DNA of 64,000 nt. Source: Helichrysum umbraculigerum. Taxonomy: Eukaryota > Streptophyta > Magnoliopsida > Asterales > Asteraceae. Shown here piece by piece: positions 9,458 to 20,564 of this stretch. Each line of letters starts with the position of its first letter. The stretch's first letter is position 1. The position numbers and the translations under genes are program-made. The notes under the pieces are model-generated. The model was not told where the DNA came from and searched no databases. It saw only the letters and a list, made by a program, of their open reading frames with translations. The stretch lies in the NCBI GenBank assembly GCA_949592205.1, contig CATIUR010000014.1, forward strand, positions 2,106,501-2,170,500, given 5' to 3'.

Positions 9458-12275
9458 ATGGCCGCTGATAAAGAGGATATTAGAGGTTTGAGAGAAATGA
9501 TTAAACAAAGCAATGACATAGGTTCAAGTAATAAGCCTCCACTATTTACTGCGGACATGGATTATGTGTACTGGAGAGACCGAGTTGAGCAATATATTGA
9601 CTTTCACTGTCCAGAATTATGGGGACCATTACGTGAGCGCTATGTACCTCCATTAGCTGAAGGGGAATACCGTGGTATTCGTCCCGCTAAAACCTATAAA
9701 GCCATGTCTCCCGAGGAGAAGAAAGATTTTGATACTGAAAGAAAATCTTTTTCAATGATTAAAATGTGTTTAACCAAGGATGTTCTATGGCTTTTCAGAA
9801 CTCATGAAACAGCCTTTGATTTGTGGAAGGCTATTGAAACTCGTTGTGGAGGGAATGATAAGTACAAGGAAGCCAAGCTCGAACTGATTAAGAAACAGTA
9901 CGATATCTTTGACATCCTTCCTGATGAAGACACGACTTCTTTATTTAACTAGGTACTCACGGTTAGTTGGTGAGTTGTTTGAAGGGGGTTATACTTTTCC
10001 TTCAATTGAAGTAAATAAGAAGCTACTGGATGTGTTGCCGAGTTCTTGGGATATTAAAGTTCAATTTTTAAAGGAAAATGAAGAACTTGCAAACATGTCT
10101 TTGGATGCGTTGATAGGGGATCTTCAAGCTCACGCGATGGAGATTAAGAAGAAAGAAACTAGGTCTGGTTCTGCTGTTCAGAATCCTAGTGTGTATGGTG
10201 TTAAGATCAACTCTGGAAAGACTTATGGATCAGGAGTTGCCTTTGTATCAAATACAAATGCTTCATCGACTTCTTCTTCTTCTGATGGGATTCATTCTGT
10301 TTTCATGACTGGACCTTCTTCAAATCAACAACAGGTTCAAGTCTCACCTGCTATTCAGGAGCAAGCTGCCATCTACACAGCTTTCTTAAGCTCTTACAAG
10401 GATTTGGTTACTCAACCGAATCTAACTTTGGAGTTGACTAAGGAGGACTATGCTCAGCTTGATGAAGACGATTTAGAGCAAATGGATTTAACTTGGAATG
10501 TGGCAATGATCACCCGCAGAATTCAAAAGTTCTTGCAGAGGACATGACGTAAAAGCTTGGAGGGTGATGGAAAGACTGGCTTCGGATTTGACAAGAGTAA
10601 GGTCCGTTGTTACAATTGTCAAAATTTGGGTCACTTCGCCAGGGAGTGCGAGAAACCCAAAATGCCAGCTTCGGGATTCACAACACCATCTACTCCTCCA
10701 AAGGCCAAAGAAACGGAAGTTACTAAGAAAGGGATTGCTGATAATGCCCTGATTGCTTTTGAGCCTACAAGTCAAGATTGGACGCCTGTCTCCCAGCATT
10801 ACCAACAGTGTCTGATGGCTCACATTGTGAATGAGGTACATGATGAACCGTTAAATTGTATTTCATGCATTAAGTTAACTGAATCTCTAAAGGCATATCA
10901 GACAGAGACCGCTGAGTTGAGGAAAAAGAATGAAAAACTAACCGACTCAAATAATTTTTTAAAAGCTAATGAGAAACTTTATGAAAAACATCTTGAGGCT
11001 CATCGGTTAGATACTCAAAAATATAAGTCTAAAGTTTTTAGTCAAGAAGATGCCATTAAAAGCTATCTGATTGAAATTGAACTTTTAAATAAAGAACTTA
11101 CAGATTTAAAAGCTGAGTATGAAAATTATAAGAGTAAAATCTTAGGTTCAAATTCCTCAACGGTTGTCTTTAATGAAATTCTTAGCAAGCACGGTACTAA
11201 AGGGAAAAAGAATGAGGGATTGGGATACAACTCAGTTCCTCCTCCTACTACTCACTGTCCCCTGCCTGTTAAGGAAGGCTTTGAAGAGATTCCAGTTGAC
11301 TGGTCCAAGCTTTATGGTTTGAAAGCTATAGATGCTAAAGAGACCAAACATAACAAACCGGCAAAGGAGAAAACCAAGCGGTCAGAGTACCCCTTGCCAA
11401 AGTTTGTTAAGTCTGTGCATGAATCTCCTGTTAGTGTTAAGGAGAATGTTGAGGTAAAGAATGAATCTCCAGTTAGTGTTAAGGAGAATGTTGAAGTAAA
11501 GAATGAATCTCCTGTTAGTGTTGAGGAGATTGTTGAGATTGAGGATATTACGGATCAGGAGTATCCGGAGGTTAAGAAGGTTGCATTTAAACTTGAAAAA
11601 GTGATTTCAAAAGTTGAACCTGAAATTAAGGTTCAACCAAATAAGGGAAAAGCTAAGGTTTTAAACTCGAAACAACAAACTTTACAGTCACCTGTAAAGA
11701 TTTTGCAAAGAAAATTAGTAAATGAAAATGTTTCGTATGATAAACCATCAACTTCAACCTCTCAACCAAGACAAACATTTTCTAAGACGTGTACTCAATG
11801 TTCATGTTCTAGAAATGTTTCTCCACCTCCTGTGGTAATTCCTCAGCCTCAACCGTTCGTTGAGACTCGTTCTTGTTTCTACTGCAAGAAACAAGGACAT
11901 TTAATCCGTGAATGTCCAAAGCTGTCAAATCAGCGATATGGGAGAGAGATGCCTAGGACATCTGTTTATAGAAACTCTTTTTCTAAATCTCCACCTAGGC
12001 GTTACTCAAACTCTCCCAAGCCTGTTTCGAAACCAAGTAATGTTGAGCAAAAATTTTTGCCAATTCAAAAGCCCAACATTACTTCTATTACCGATTCCGA
12101 ATCTTCAAAAGTTTGGAAACGTAAAGAGTCTGATGTTGACTCTTCAGTCGTCAACAATAACACATCAGATAAAAATTCTAATTTGTTTAAAGATAAAATC
12201 CTATCTGAGGTGATTATTGTTGATGACCACGGTCGACCTAAGTCTATAAAGGCTTGGGTCACCGTTTCTCACTAA
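9458..12275 (+). pseudogene. gag: Gag of W, broken by a frameshift and a stop
   Basis: The start is the ATG at 9458 (MAADKEDIRGL). The N-terminal part is a Ty1/copia gag domain ('DYVYWRDRVEQYI', 'FDLWKAIETRCGG'). Zinc knuckle 1 is CYNCQNLGHFAREC (10608-10649), a coiled-coil K/E region spans about 10900-11150, and knuckle 2 is CFYCKKQGHLIREC (about 11874-11915). The gag frame ends with TAA at 12273-12275. Against the sister copy Y there is an extra base with substitutions at about 9944-9949, and a TGA at 10545-10547 where Y has GGG. Full length would be about 939 codons, long for copia, because the second knuckle lies in an extra C-terminal domain. It cannot give full-length Gag. Confidence 0.92.
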
Positions 12276-12299
12276 TCTCCTTTCGTTTGTGTGTTGCAG
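12276..12299 (+). promoter_or_regulatory. Putative 3' splice acceptor at the gag/pol border of W
   Basis: Directly after the gag stop is a pyrimidine-rich tract ending TGTGTTGCAG, and pol starts in phase 0 at the next base. A CTAAT branch-point-like sequence overlaps the stop. The same layout recurs in Y, X, X2 and Z. No donor could be assigned. Confidence 0.5.
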
Positions 12300-15200
12300 C
12301 AGTCAGAACGTGTTAAAGATAGTGAATGGTATTTGGACAGTGGCTGCTCGCGACATATGACAGGCGATGTATCCTTACTTGTGGATATTAAACCACATGC
12401 AGGAGGTTATGTTGCCTTTGCTGGAGATTCTGGGGGAACTATTTCTGGAAGAGGAACGTTAACTAACGGCAATGTTAGTTTCGAAAATGTGAACTACGTG
12501 GAACAGCTTACGCACAACTTGCTAAGTGTTTCACAGGTCTGTGATAAGGATTATACAACTGCGTTCACAAAGACAGAGTGTGTGATATTGAAGCCTGGTT
12601 ATGTCATTCCTGAAGAATGGGTGTTACTGAGAGCACCAAGAAAGGATGACACATACATTTTGAATATGAGAACTGTTGAGACATCGAACGAGTATACGTG
12701 TCTCTTGTCTAAGGCTTCTGAAAAGGAATCACTGCTTTGGCACAGACGAATGGGACATATTCATTTCCGAAAAATGAATTTCTTGACCAAAAATGACCTA
12801 GTGCTAGGAGTTCCGAAACAGTCATTTGCTTTAATGGATGACTGTATCTCCTGCCAAAAAGAAAAGCTACGTAAGAAGTCCCATAAGTCTAAGCAGGTGA
12901 ATTCCATAAATGCTCCATTGGAACTACTACATATGGATCTTTTCGGTCCAGTTTCTACAAAGAGCATTGGTGGTCGGTCTTACTGCTTGGTAGTTACTGA
13001 TGACTACTCAAGGTTTTCGTGGGTTTATTTTTTGACCACAAAAGGGGAAACTCCTGAGATTCTGGTGTATTTGTTGGACAAGTTGGCAAATCTGTGCAAC
13101 TTGAAGGTGAAAAGGATACGAAGCGACAATGGAACTGAGTTCAAGAACTCAACTCTCGAATTGTTTTGTGCTACAAGAGGTATTGAGCATCAATTTAGTG
13201 CTCCGAGGACTCCACAACAGAATGGAGTTGCAGAAAGGAAGAACAGGACAATAATCGAGACAGCTCGGACTATGTTAGCTGACTCCAAGTTACCAATCAT
13301 ATTCTGGGCTGAGGCAGTTAATACTGCCTGTTATGTTCTCAATAGAGTACTCACGGTTAAGAAAAGGAACAAAACGTGTTATGAACTTTTTAATAACCGT
13401 AAGCCAAATCTACAGTTCCTAGAACCATTTGGGTGTCCATGCCTGATCATGATTACAAAAGATAAGGTCTCTAAGTTTGGTGATAAAGCTGTTGAAGGGA
13501 TTTTTCTTGGATATTCAGTCAATTCTCCGAACAAAAGAGTCTTTAACAAATCATCGAATCAGATTGAGGAGCATTTTGAAGTGAAATGTTTAAGGTATAC
13601 GGAACCTCCTCAAGGAACGGGTCCGGATTGGTTTTTCAACTATGGAAACCTCTTCAACTCTTTCAATATTCCGGAAGAAGATGAAACGGAAGAATTGGTT
13701 TCTATACTTCATGAGCTTTATCTTTCTCAAGATACACATGTTACTAATAAACCATCCGACCCATCTCCCAATGCAACACCCGCACCTCCACCAACTAATC
13801 CTACACCTCCACAACCTACACCTACACCAACACAACCACCCACACAACCACAAACAACTACCAAATCACCACCATCAACACCATCTCCTACTTCATCATC
13901 TTCGGCTGCTCCTTCTAAAACAGTTTATACCTACACAAAGGAGCTTCCATATGATCCAAACATGCCTCCTTTAGAGGAACCTCAAGAAGAAGATGAAATG
14001 GAGGAAACAATGGCCTACTCTCACTTATTTTCTCATGAAGATGAAGTAGAAGAAGAAGAGATAGCCATTCCTGAGTCTGCTGCTACTCCCGAAACTGAGG
14101 GAGATTTGAACAATCTAGGTGTGAATCTTGTGCCAGGTGCCATACCAGAAACTCGTATACATAAGGATCACCCCATTGATAATATCATTGGTGATCCTCA
14201 TGCATCTGTTCAAACACGACAGCAAGCAAAGCAGACTTCAGCTCAGCAGCTTTTGGGACTTATTGCACATATCGATTCATGTCATTTGTCTCAAATTGAA
14301 CCTAAAAAGGTTGATCAAGCCTTAAAGGATCCATCTTGGGTTTAGGCTATGCAGGAGGAACTACAGCAAATAAACAAGATGAATGTTTGGGAAATTGTTC
14401 CTCTACCCAAGGGTGCTCATTTGACGGGTACTCGTTGGGTTTTCCGTAACAAAATGGATGATCGTGGGGCTGTTATTCGAAACAAAGCCCGTCTGGTAGT
14501 TCAAGGATATAGTCAATTAGAGGGTATTGACTATGATGAAGTTTTCGCTCCTGTTGCTCGTTTGGAATCAATTCGGATTTTTCTAGCTTATGCTTCTTTT
14601 AAAGGATTCCGCGTGTATCAACTTGACGTGAAGTGTGCCTTTCTTTATGGAGATGTCGACGCAGTGATTTACGTGTGTCAACCTCCAGGTTTTGAAGACC
14701 CAAAGCACCCTAATCATGTTTGCAAACTGAAGAAAGCTTTGTATGGTCTTCATCAATCTCCTCGACTTTGGTATGAGCGACTTGCCAAGTATTTGCTGAA
14801 GAATGGTTTTGACAGAGGACAGATTGATAGCACGCTTTTCATCAAAAGGGAAGGAGCAGATTTGTTACTTGTGCAGGTCTATGTGGACGACATTATTTTT
14901 GGATCAACTAATGATCAGTTGTGCAAAGATTTTGAAGGACTGATGAAATCTGAGTTTGAAATGAGTGCTATGGGGGAACTCACGTTCTTTCTGGGGCTAC
15001 AGGTTGAGCAATCTGACAATGGAATTTATATCCACCAGTCAAAATATGTCACTGACATGTTAAAGCGATATGAATTGCTCAACTGTAAACACTACGGCAC
15101 TCCAATTGAAGCAAGACACAATCTTGGACCTAATGAGGACGATGAAGATTGCAAGGAGAAAGACTATCGCTCAATGATAGGCTCTCTCATGTACCTGACT

Positions 15201-15833
15201 GCCTCAAGACCAGATATAGTGTTTGCTGTTTCTCTCTGCTCACGATTTCAAGCAAATCCGAAGGTGTCTCATATGAAGGCAGTAAAACGCATTTTTGGAT
15301 ATCTCGCTTTTAGGCCATCTCTGGGTCTATGGTATTCAAACGAGAAAAACTTCGAGTTAACTGCCTATTCGGATTCGGATCTTGGTGGCTGCAAGATAGA
15401 TATGAAGTCAACTACTGGAGGATGTCAATTCCTTGGATCGCGCTTAGTTTCTTGGCAGTGCAAAAAGCAGACTGCGGTTGCTATTTCCACAGCTGAAGCC
15501 GAGTATGTTGCTGCTGCAAGTTGCTGTTCTCAAGTTCTCTGGATTCAGCATCAGCTGCGTGATTACGGGTTCAATCTCTCTATGACTCCTATTTATATAG
15601 ATAATACAGCTGCTATATCTATAACTCACAATCCCGTACAGCACTCTAAGACCAAACATATTGAACTTAGGTTCCACTTTATACGGGATTGCTTTGAGAA
15701 ACACCTTATAGATGTCGTACATATAGAGACCCTTAAGCAGTGTGCGGACCTTTTCACAAAAGCCTTTTTGCGATCACGTTTTATTGAACTGGTCAATCTG
15801 ATAGGTTTAAGGTTCTTTCAGTCAAAGAAATGA
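12300..15833 (+). pseudogene. pol: Pol polyprotein of W, one in-frame stop
   Basis: The Ty1/copia order is protease, integrase, RT, RNase H. Protease has DSG in 'WYLDSGCSRHMTGD' (12336-12344). The integrase zinc domain starts at 'LWHRRMGH', and its core has 'HMDLFG', 'SDNGTEF' and 'NGVAERKN' (near 12931, 13122, 13228). A P/T-rich linker (about 13750-13900) precedes RT, whose box is 'YVDDIIFGS' (about 14879). RNase H residues are in 'YSDSDLGG', 'TAEAEYVAA' and 'IDNTAAI'; the last Asp is GAT 15600-15602. There is no ATG near the start. A TAG at 14343-14345 separates integrase from RT; Y has an open frame there. Pol is in the same frame as the gag end. Confidence 0.95.
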
Positions 15834-15859
15834 TTTGTGACTTGGATTTTTTAAATATT

Positions 15860-15877
15860 AAAAAAAAAAAAAAAAAA
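15860..15877 (+). repeat. A18 tract downstream of W pol
   Basis: A run of 18 A follows a T-rich stretch, 27 bp after the pol stop. Matching A-rich tracts lie in the same interval of Y, Z and X. Confidence 0.9.
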
Positions 15878-17000
15878 TCGCAACAGCCACTCTTTATACT
15901 CTTTAGTATTAAAGAAAACGCAAGGTTGCTACATTTTTAAAATAGACGTTGAAGTTGTGTCTGTAAACAACTTGGGATATGATAGTACATCGGGTGACAT
16001 GCACAAAATGGAATTTTAAGATTTATCTTGGATGCGTCAGTAGGTTTATCTGACACACTTAAAATAGTTTTATCTAAATTATCTTCATCATATGATGTAT
16101 TGGTAGGCATGCTACACACCGGTTTGTGAGTGAGTAAGAAGTAATAATAAAACTTGTCTATTACTTTGTGAAAAATGTTATATGATGTATGACATAAGTC
16201 TTAATTGATAAATGGAAGTACTATCATACACTGTCATAATTATGTAAATGTAAAATGGGCATATAGTGTTAATATGGTTATTCGCCTAACTAATGGTGAC
16301 TATTGTTGTACTCACGTACAGACCTGAATCCATTAGTTATGCAAATAGTCTCAAACTTGTTATGTTCATACTAATGGACCCTCTGTTGTACTTTGTACAG
16401 ATCTGGGGCCACTAGTATCTTCATAGTCAGTTTGATGTATGCCTAAATATAAATATCAAGTGTATATTACGAGAAAACCGAGATAAACTTGGTCTTGTAA
16501 TCTCTACCTTGTGTGAATATGCAGTGATTGTTTTACTAAAGTTTATCAGTATATCATATAATAGGTTTCACAAAATTAATATTCATTCTAACAATAAAGG
16601 TTAGCTCACAAATACGGATGTAACATGTTTAGGTGGACAAACAATACCAATAATTGTCTTGAAATAATTTTTATAAAAGGTGTTTTAAATGTGCCACGTA
16701 AATTTAAAGTGGACAAATACTGATGATCGAAATAACACTTACTATTCCTAATAAATGCATGTTATTCCGATATGATCCCTAATCAGACAACTCAACTCCG
16801 TCACCAAAAATAGAGTGTTAGTAATTTTCTTTTTACTTTTTGAATATTAAAGAAAATATCAAAAAGATTTTTTAGTTTAGTTATTTCATTTTATGTTTAT
16901 TCTAAGTTATTTTCCCAAGTCACGAGTCATTTGGATTTTATTTGCTAATATAACGAGTAAACGGTTTGAAAATTTCGAAATTGGATCAAAACTGTTTTCT

Positions 17001-17775
17001 GCGACGTCCGGTTCTACGTCGCCTGCGACGTCCCAACCTACGTCGCACATAGGGTTAGACTTTAAATAGTATCCACTGCGACGTAACTCGTCACACTATT
17101 CACTATTCACGTGCGACGTAGCCTGCGACGTACGAGAGGCGATTTGCGACGTAGCAATTTTCGAGCAATTTTTGTGCTTTGTAGCCGTTTTCATTCCGAT
17201 TCACTTACGTACTTTTGATCTACTCGTTATTCCGCACACTTAGGTACCGATTTTACCATTTTTCACCGTGTATATTTCGTTTAATTGCTATGTATGTATT
17301 ACGGGTTAAATGGGTTTCGGTTTTGGGATAAATTAGAAGGTATATCGTGTAAAGTACTGGTTATAATTTATGTTTTCGTGATCACCATCGTTAGCCGCAC
17401 CTTGTAGTGCGATTGATTTTGAAAACCCCTAAATTCGAGGGTTAGGGTTTTCTGGGTTGGGGATGAATGTTCGTCAGTGCGACGTACGCTGCGACGTAGT
17501 GCTCTACGTCGCTTTAGTTAATTATTATTAATTTCCTACGTCGCCCTTCCCTACGTCGCTTTTTCTGCGACGTCCGATGCGACGTACCACGCTACGTCGC
17601 TATTTTAATTAAAGTGATTAAATTCACAATAAATTGCAAAATGCGACGTCCCCCTTGACGTCGCTCGAATTTTATGCGACGTCAGGCCTTACGTCGCTTT
17701 TCAATTTATTTTGATTTTAGGCGACGTACAGCTCTACGTCGCTCTAGGTTTATGCGACGTACGTAGCTACGTCGC
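17001..17775. repeat. GCGACGT-N8-ACGTCGC dyad array upstream of W ORF3
   Basis: About 24 half-sites lie in two clusters. Eight consecutive inverted pairs have exactly eight bases between the 7-mers: spacers CCGGTTCT, CCCAACCT, AGTGCTCT, ACCACGCT, CCCCCTTG, CAGGCCTT, ACAGCTCT, ACGTAGCT. Spacer sequences vary while length and arms do not. Confidence 0.93.
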
Positions 17776-17844
17776 TAGTTCCAGGGAATTTGAAAAGGTT
17801 TTGTTTAAAAAATGTAACATTTTTTTTCTAATCTTTTTCGAGTT

Positions 17845-17867
17845 GCAATCTGTTTCTGTTTTTGCAG
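17845..17867 (+). promoter_or_regulatory. Putative 3' splice acceptor before W ORF3
   Basis: The tract GCAATCTGTTTCTGTTTTTGCAG ends two bases before the ORF3 ATG at 17870. It is the best acceptor-like sequence in the spacer, and Y has it too. It suggests that ORF3 is made from a spliced subgenomic RNA. Confidence 0.6.
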
Positions 17868-17869
17868 AT

Positions 17870-20524
17870 ATGGCTTTGGTTTTTGAAGCTCGTCACAATA
17901 CGGCTGCTTACCTTACTGACACTTCTGACAAAGCTGCACCGTATCGTCAGATGATCGCGTTTTTGCGTCGTTCAAGGGTATTCCACGCCATTTCCGATAA
18001 CACTATGGCGTTTGGAAATCTGATCAACCCTTTTTGGAGAAATGCAACTGTCGTTACTGAAAACGACGTTCGACGATTGGTCTCTACCATTCTGGGTACG
18101 GAGATCACTATTACAGAACAAAGCATTCGGGAACTTTTACAGCTGAATGATCAACCGGATATGCCTGTCGGTTTTGATAATATTTTCGTTACCGGAGCTA
18201 TGCAACGGATAGGATATCCCGGGATTCCCTCTGATCAGTATCGAAAAGCGAATCTCACACGCGTCTGGAGATACTTGATGCATGTGATTATTGTTTGCCT
18301 GGGAAATAGGAAAGGTGGAACGGATGGGATGAGCCAAAGTCTGGCTTCTGCTATGTTAGCGTTGGTTTACAACAAGCCGTTCAACTTCTCGGGATTTATC
18401 TTCAGGGCTATGGTTGATAATGCGAATGCCGGGGATCAGAAATGGATTTTATATCCACGATTTGTACAATTGCACATCAATCGTCATAATCCGGAGCTTC
18501 AGGCACAGGGTGATATTGATCATCCGCTAAAGATTTCACCGATGATGAGTCGGATTTTCACTATTTGTGCAGGGTTTGAGAAAGGGGTCGAGGCACCAAG
18601 GGATGTTCCTTTATTCGGTGCTATTATTGATGAAAATTATGTACCGCCTCCAGATCCTCAGTATATGGATGTTCCAGCACCTCAGCAGCCGCAGCAACCA
18701 TTTGTGAACATTCATGTTCAAGCTGCGGGGGAGAACATTCCTGTTCAAGCTGCGGGGGAGAATGTGGATGCTCTACTGGAAAACATTGAGCAGTTTGGCC
18801 ACGTTGACTCAGACAATCAAGCATCTCACGACACGGTCGAGAGTTCTGATTCTGAAGAACCGGCCAATGTAGGTCCTCAGGATGGGGGTCCGACGCCTGA
18901 GCATTCCGATGGTACTGTTCCGCATCCCTCTGAGATGGAACGTATCAGGCTTTCAGATTCATTCAGATATATGCGAATTCAGCGTCGGATCAGACAAGGA
19001 CGCAAGTATGTGCCTCCACGAGATACGGGAAAACGTACACGTGATGGTGATGATCCTGCTGATGAGACTTATCAACCGAGACGTCGTGTTCGTCGTTCTT
19101 CGTCAACACGAGCTCCAGTCAATCCACAGCAGCAGGATGCTTTTGAGATTCAACCGACTCCAGCTTTCATGCAAAAGATAATGGAAGATATGCAGCAGAT
19201 GAAGCAAAAGCTGGAGGCTCAAGACGAGAAGATTGCTGAACAAGCTGCGTTGATCGAGGTCCAATCTAAGGAGCTTGAGGAAACGAAGCTTAGGGTTAAT
19301 GTTTTGGAAGGCAGGTTACTTGCCTCGGGGGAGTCTGGGTCTGGGATACCCACTTTAGAGTCAAGTGAACCTGCGTCTGTAAATCCCAACCCTGTAATTG
19401 AAAATGTTAATGAAAATATTTCTCTTTTGGATTATTTCTCTGTTGATGATATTCCAGGGCAACCGAGACCGCTGGCAGTTGATTACTCATTCGCTGACTT
19501 ATCATTTATTCAGAGGATGGCCAGTGGAGTTGGCTCTGAGGAAGAAACAGAAAATGTTTTTGAGATGAACGAGGATGTCTCGATTGAAGAGGAACAGTTG
19601 GATGCAGATGAAACGTATGATGTTGCACAATCTGATTCAAGTGAAGACGAGAGTCCTGATAAAGCTCAACATGGAGAATCAAGTTCTGCTGCAACTCCAG
19701 CTCCAGAGACACAGGCACCGGACTCAGCAGCAAAGAAATTAACTGCTGAAGAAAAGAGAGAGAGAAACAAGAAATGGTGGCCTAAGGGACGAAATCCAGT
19801 TCCTATTCCAGTGAAATGTCAAGTGTACCGGGTTAGTCGGAATTATACCGGTGTTATTAAAAGCTGGAAGTGTCAGAGGAATCTGTTTATGATAAAGAGA
19901 GAAGATGGAGTTCAGTATTTTAGAATGCGTTTTGATAGATTGAGCACGTTGCCAAAAGGAGAGATTAATCGATTAGCTCAGCTTAAATTGATTAATCCTT
20001 TCGAGAATGATTATGCTGAGTTCATTCAGAGAAGTCTACGTCGGGAAGTATTATCGAAGACTTATTCGAAATTGAAGCCGACGTTGGGAACTCGGTATAC
20101 GTGGAAGAAAAAGATTGATCCAGTCACCAGGAAGCCTTTGGTTAAAGTTCACTATTCGCCTGCTAAATGTTTGACTGAGATACCTCTGGAATCAGTTCCT
20201 TATTATTTTCTGAGAAGACTTGTAAAATGGGAACTTGATCCACAGACTGGCGAAGCGGTTATTACTTTCGTTCCAGATTCTGAACCGTGGCCAGAAGTTG
20301 GAGGTATATGGAATCTGAGGCAAGCAACGTTTAGACTATATGATCCGATGAGTTTGATTAATTTTCATGAAAAAGATTTAAGAAAACTCTATGATAATCG
20401 GATTCGGGTTGGTCAGAAGAATGAATTCAACAGACGTTTAGCACAACAGTTTTACAATGTTGTTACTGTTTGCGTAGCTAATGGAATTCATGCCGACGGC
20501 CAGTTTCCTGCGGGCTGGGTTTAA
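17870..20524 (+). CDS. ORF3 protein of W (884 aa), unknown function
   Basis: I chose the ATG at 17870 because the acceptor tract ends two bases before it and Y gives the same 884-aa length. The open frame upstream to 17711 is motif array, not protein. Residues about 15-220 form a domain shared at low identity with Z and X ORF3 ('YRQMIAFLRRSRVFHAI', 'PFWRNATVV', 'ITEQSIRELLQLND', 'YPRFVQLHI'). A Q/P- and acid-rich middle includes basic clusters 'GKRTRDGDD' and 'PRRRVRRSSS', then a coiled coil ('MQQMKQKLEAQDEKIAEQAA'). The C-terminal 230 residues are conserved and lysine/arginine-rich. No signal peptide or membrane segment is visible, so an envelope role is unlikely. Function is unknown; nuclear location is my inference. 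Confidence 0.85.
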   Translation: MALVFEARHNTAAYLTDTSDKAAPYRQMIAFLRRSRVFHAISDNTMAFGNLINPFWRNATVVTENDVRRLVSTILGTEITITEQSIRELLQLNDQPDMPVGFDNIFVTGAMQRIGYPGIPSDQYRKANLTRVWRYLMHVIIVCLGNRKGGTDGMSQSLASAMLALVYNKPFNFSGFIFRAMVDNANAGDQKWILYPRFVQLHINRHNPELQAQGDIDHPLKISPMMSRIFTICAGFEKGVEAPRDVPLFGAIIDENYVPPPDPQYMDVPAPQQPQQPFVNIHVQAAGENIPVQAAGENVDALLENIEQFGHVDSDNQASHDTVESSDSEEPANVGPQDGGPTPEHSDGTVPHPSEMERIRLSDSFRYMRIQRRIRQGRKYVPPRDTGKRTRDGDDPADETYQPRRRVRRSSSTRAPVNPQQQDAFEIQPTPAFMQKIMEDMQQMKQKLEAQDEKIAEQAALIEVQSKELEETKLRVNVLEGRLLASGESGSGIPTLESSEPASVNPNPVIENVNENISLLDYFSVDDIPGQPRPLAVDYSFADLSFIQRMASGVGSEEETENVFEMNEDVSIEEEQLDADETYDVAQSDSSEDESPDKAQHGESSSAATPAPETQAPDSAAKKLTAEEKRERNKKWWPKGRNPVPIPVKCQVYRVSRNYTGVIKSWKCQRNLFMIKREDGVQYFRMRFDRLSTLPKGEINRLAQLKLINPFENDYAEFIQRSLRREVLSKTYSKLKPTLGTRYTWKKKIDPVTRKPLVKVHYSPAKCLTEIPLESVPYYFLRRLVKWELDPQTGEAVITFVPDSEPWPEVGGIWNLRQATFRLYDPMSLINFHEKDLRKLYDNRIRVGQKNEFNRRLAQQFYNVVTVCVANGIHADGQFPAGWV

Positions 20525-20550
20525 AGAAGATTTTTGAAGACCAAGCTGAA

Positions 20551-20564
20551 GACACGGGGGAGTT
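20551..20564 (+). other. Polypurine tract of W
   Basis: GACACGGGGGAGTT directly precedes the 3' LTR start TGTTAGTACATG. Confidence 0.85.

Larger units (their letters stand above)
15834..17869 (+). other. Non-coding spacer between pol and ORF3 of W
   Basis: This 2-kb stretch holds an A18 tract (15860-15877), AT-rich sequence, and near 16290-16440 two diverged units with small hairpins (TGTACTCACGTACA and TGTACTTTGTACA). Two clusters of the ACGT dyad follow (17001-17153 and 17480-17775), then a splice-acceptor-like tract before ORF3. I see no gene in 15834-17000. The Y copy (31490-33550) is closely similar. Confidence 0.85.

Noticed and set aside
13590..13974. H/L/P-rich frames overlapping the W pol linker
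   Set aside because: Alternate-frame readings of the P/T-rich linker; the pol frame is supported by homology in Y.
17711..17869. Longer N-terminus for W ORF3 with a hydrophobic stretch like a signal peptide
   Set aside because: It is read from the ACGT motif array and the acceptor tract. Y lacks most of the extension, and both copies agree on the ATG at 17870/31489.
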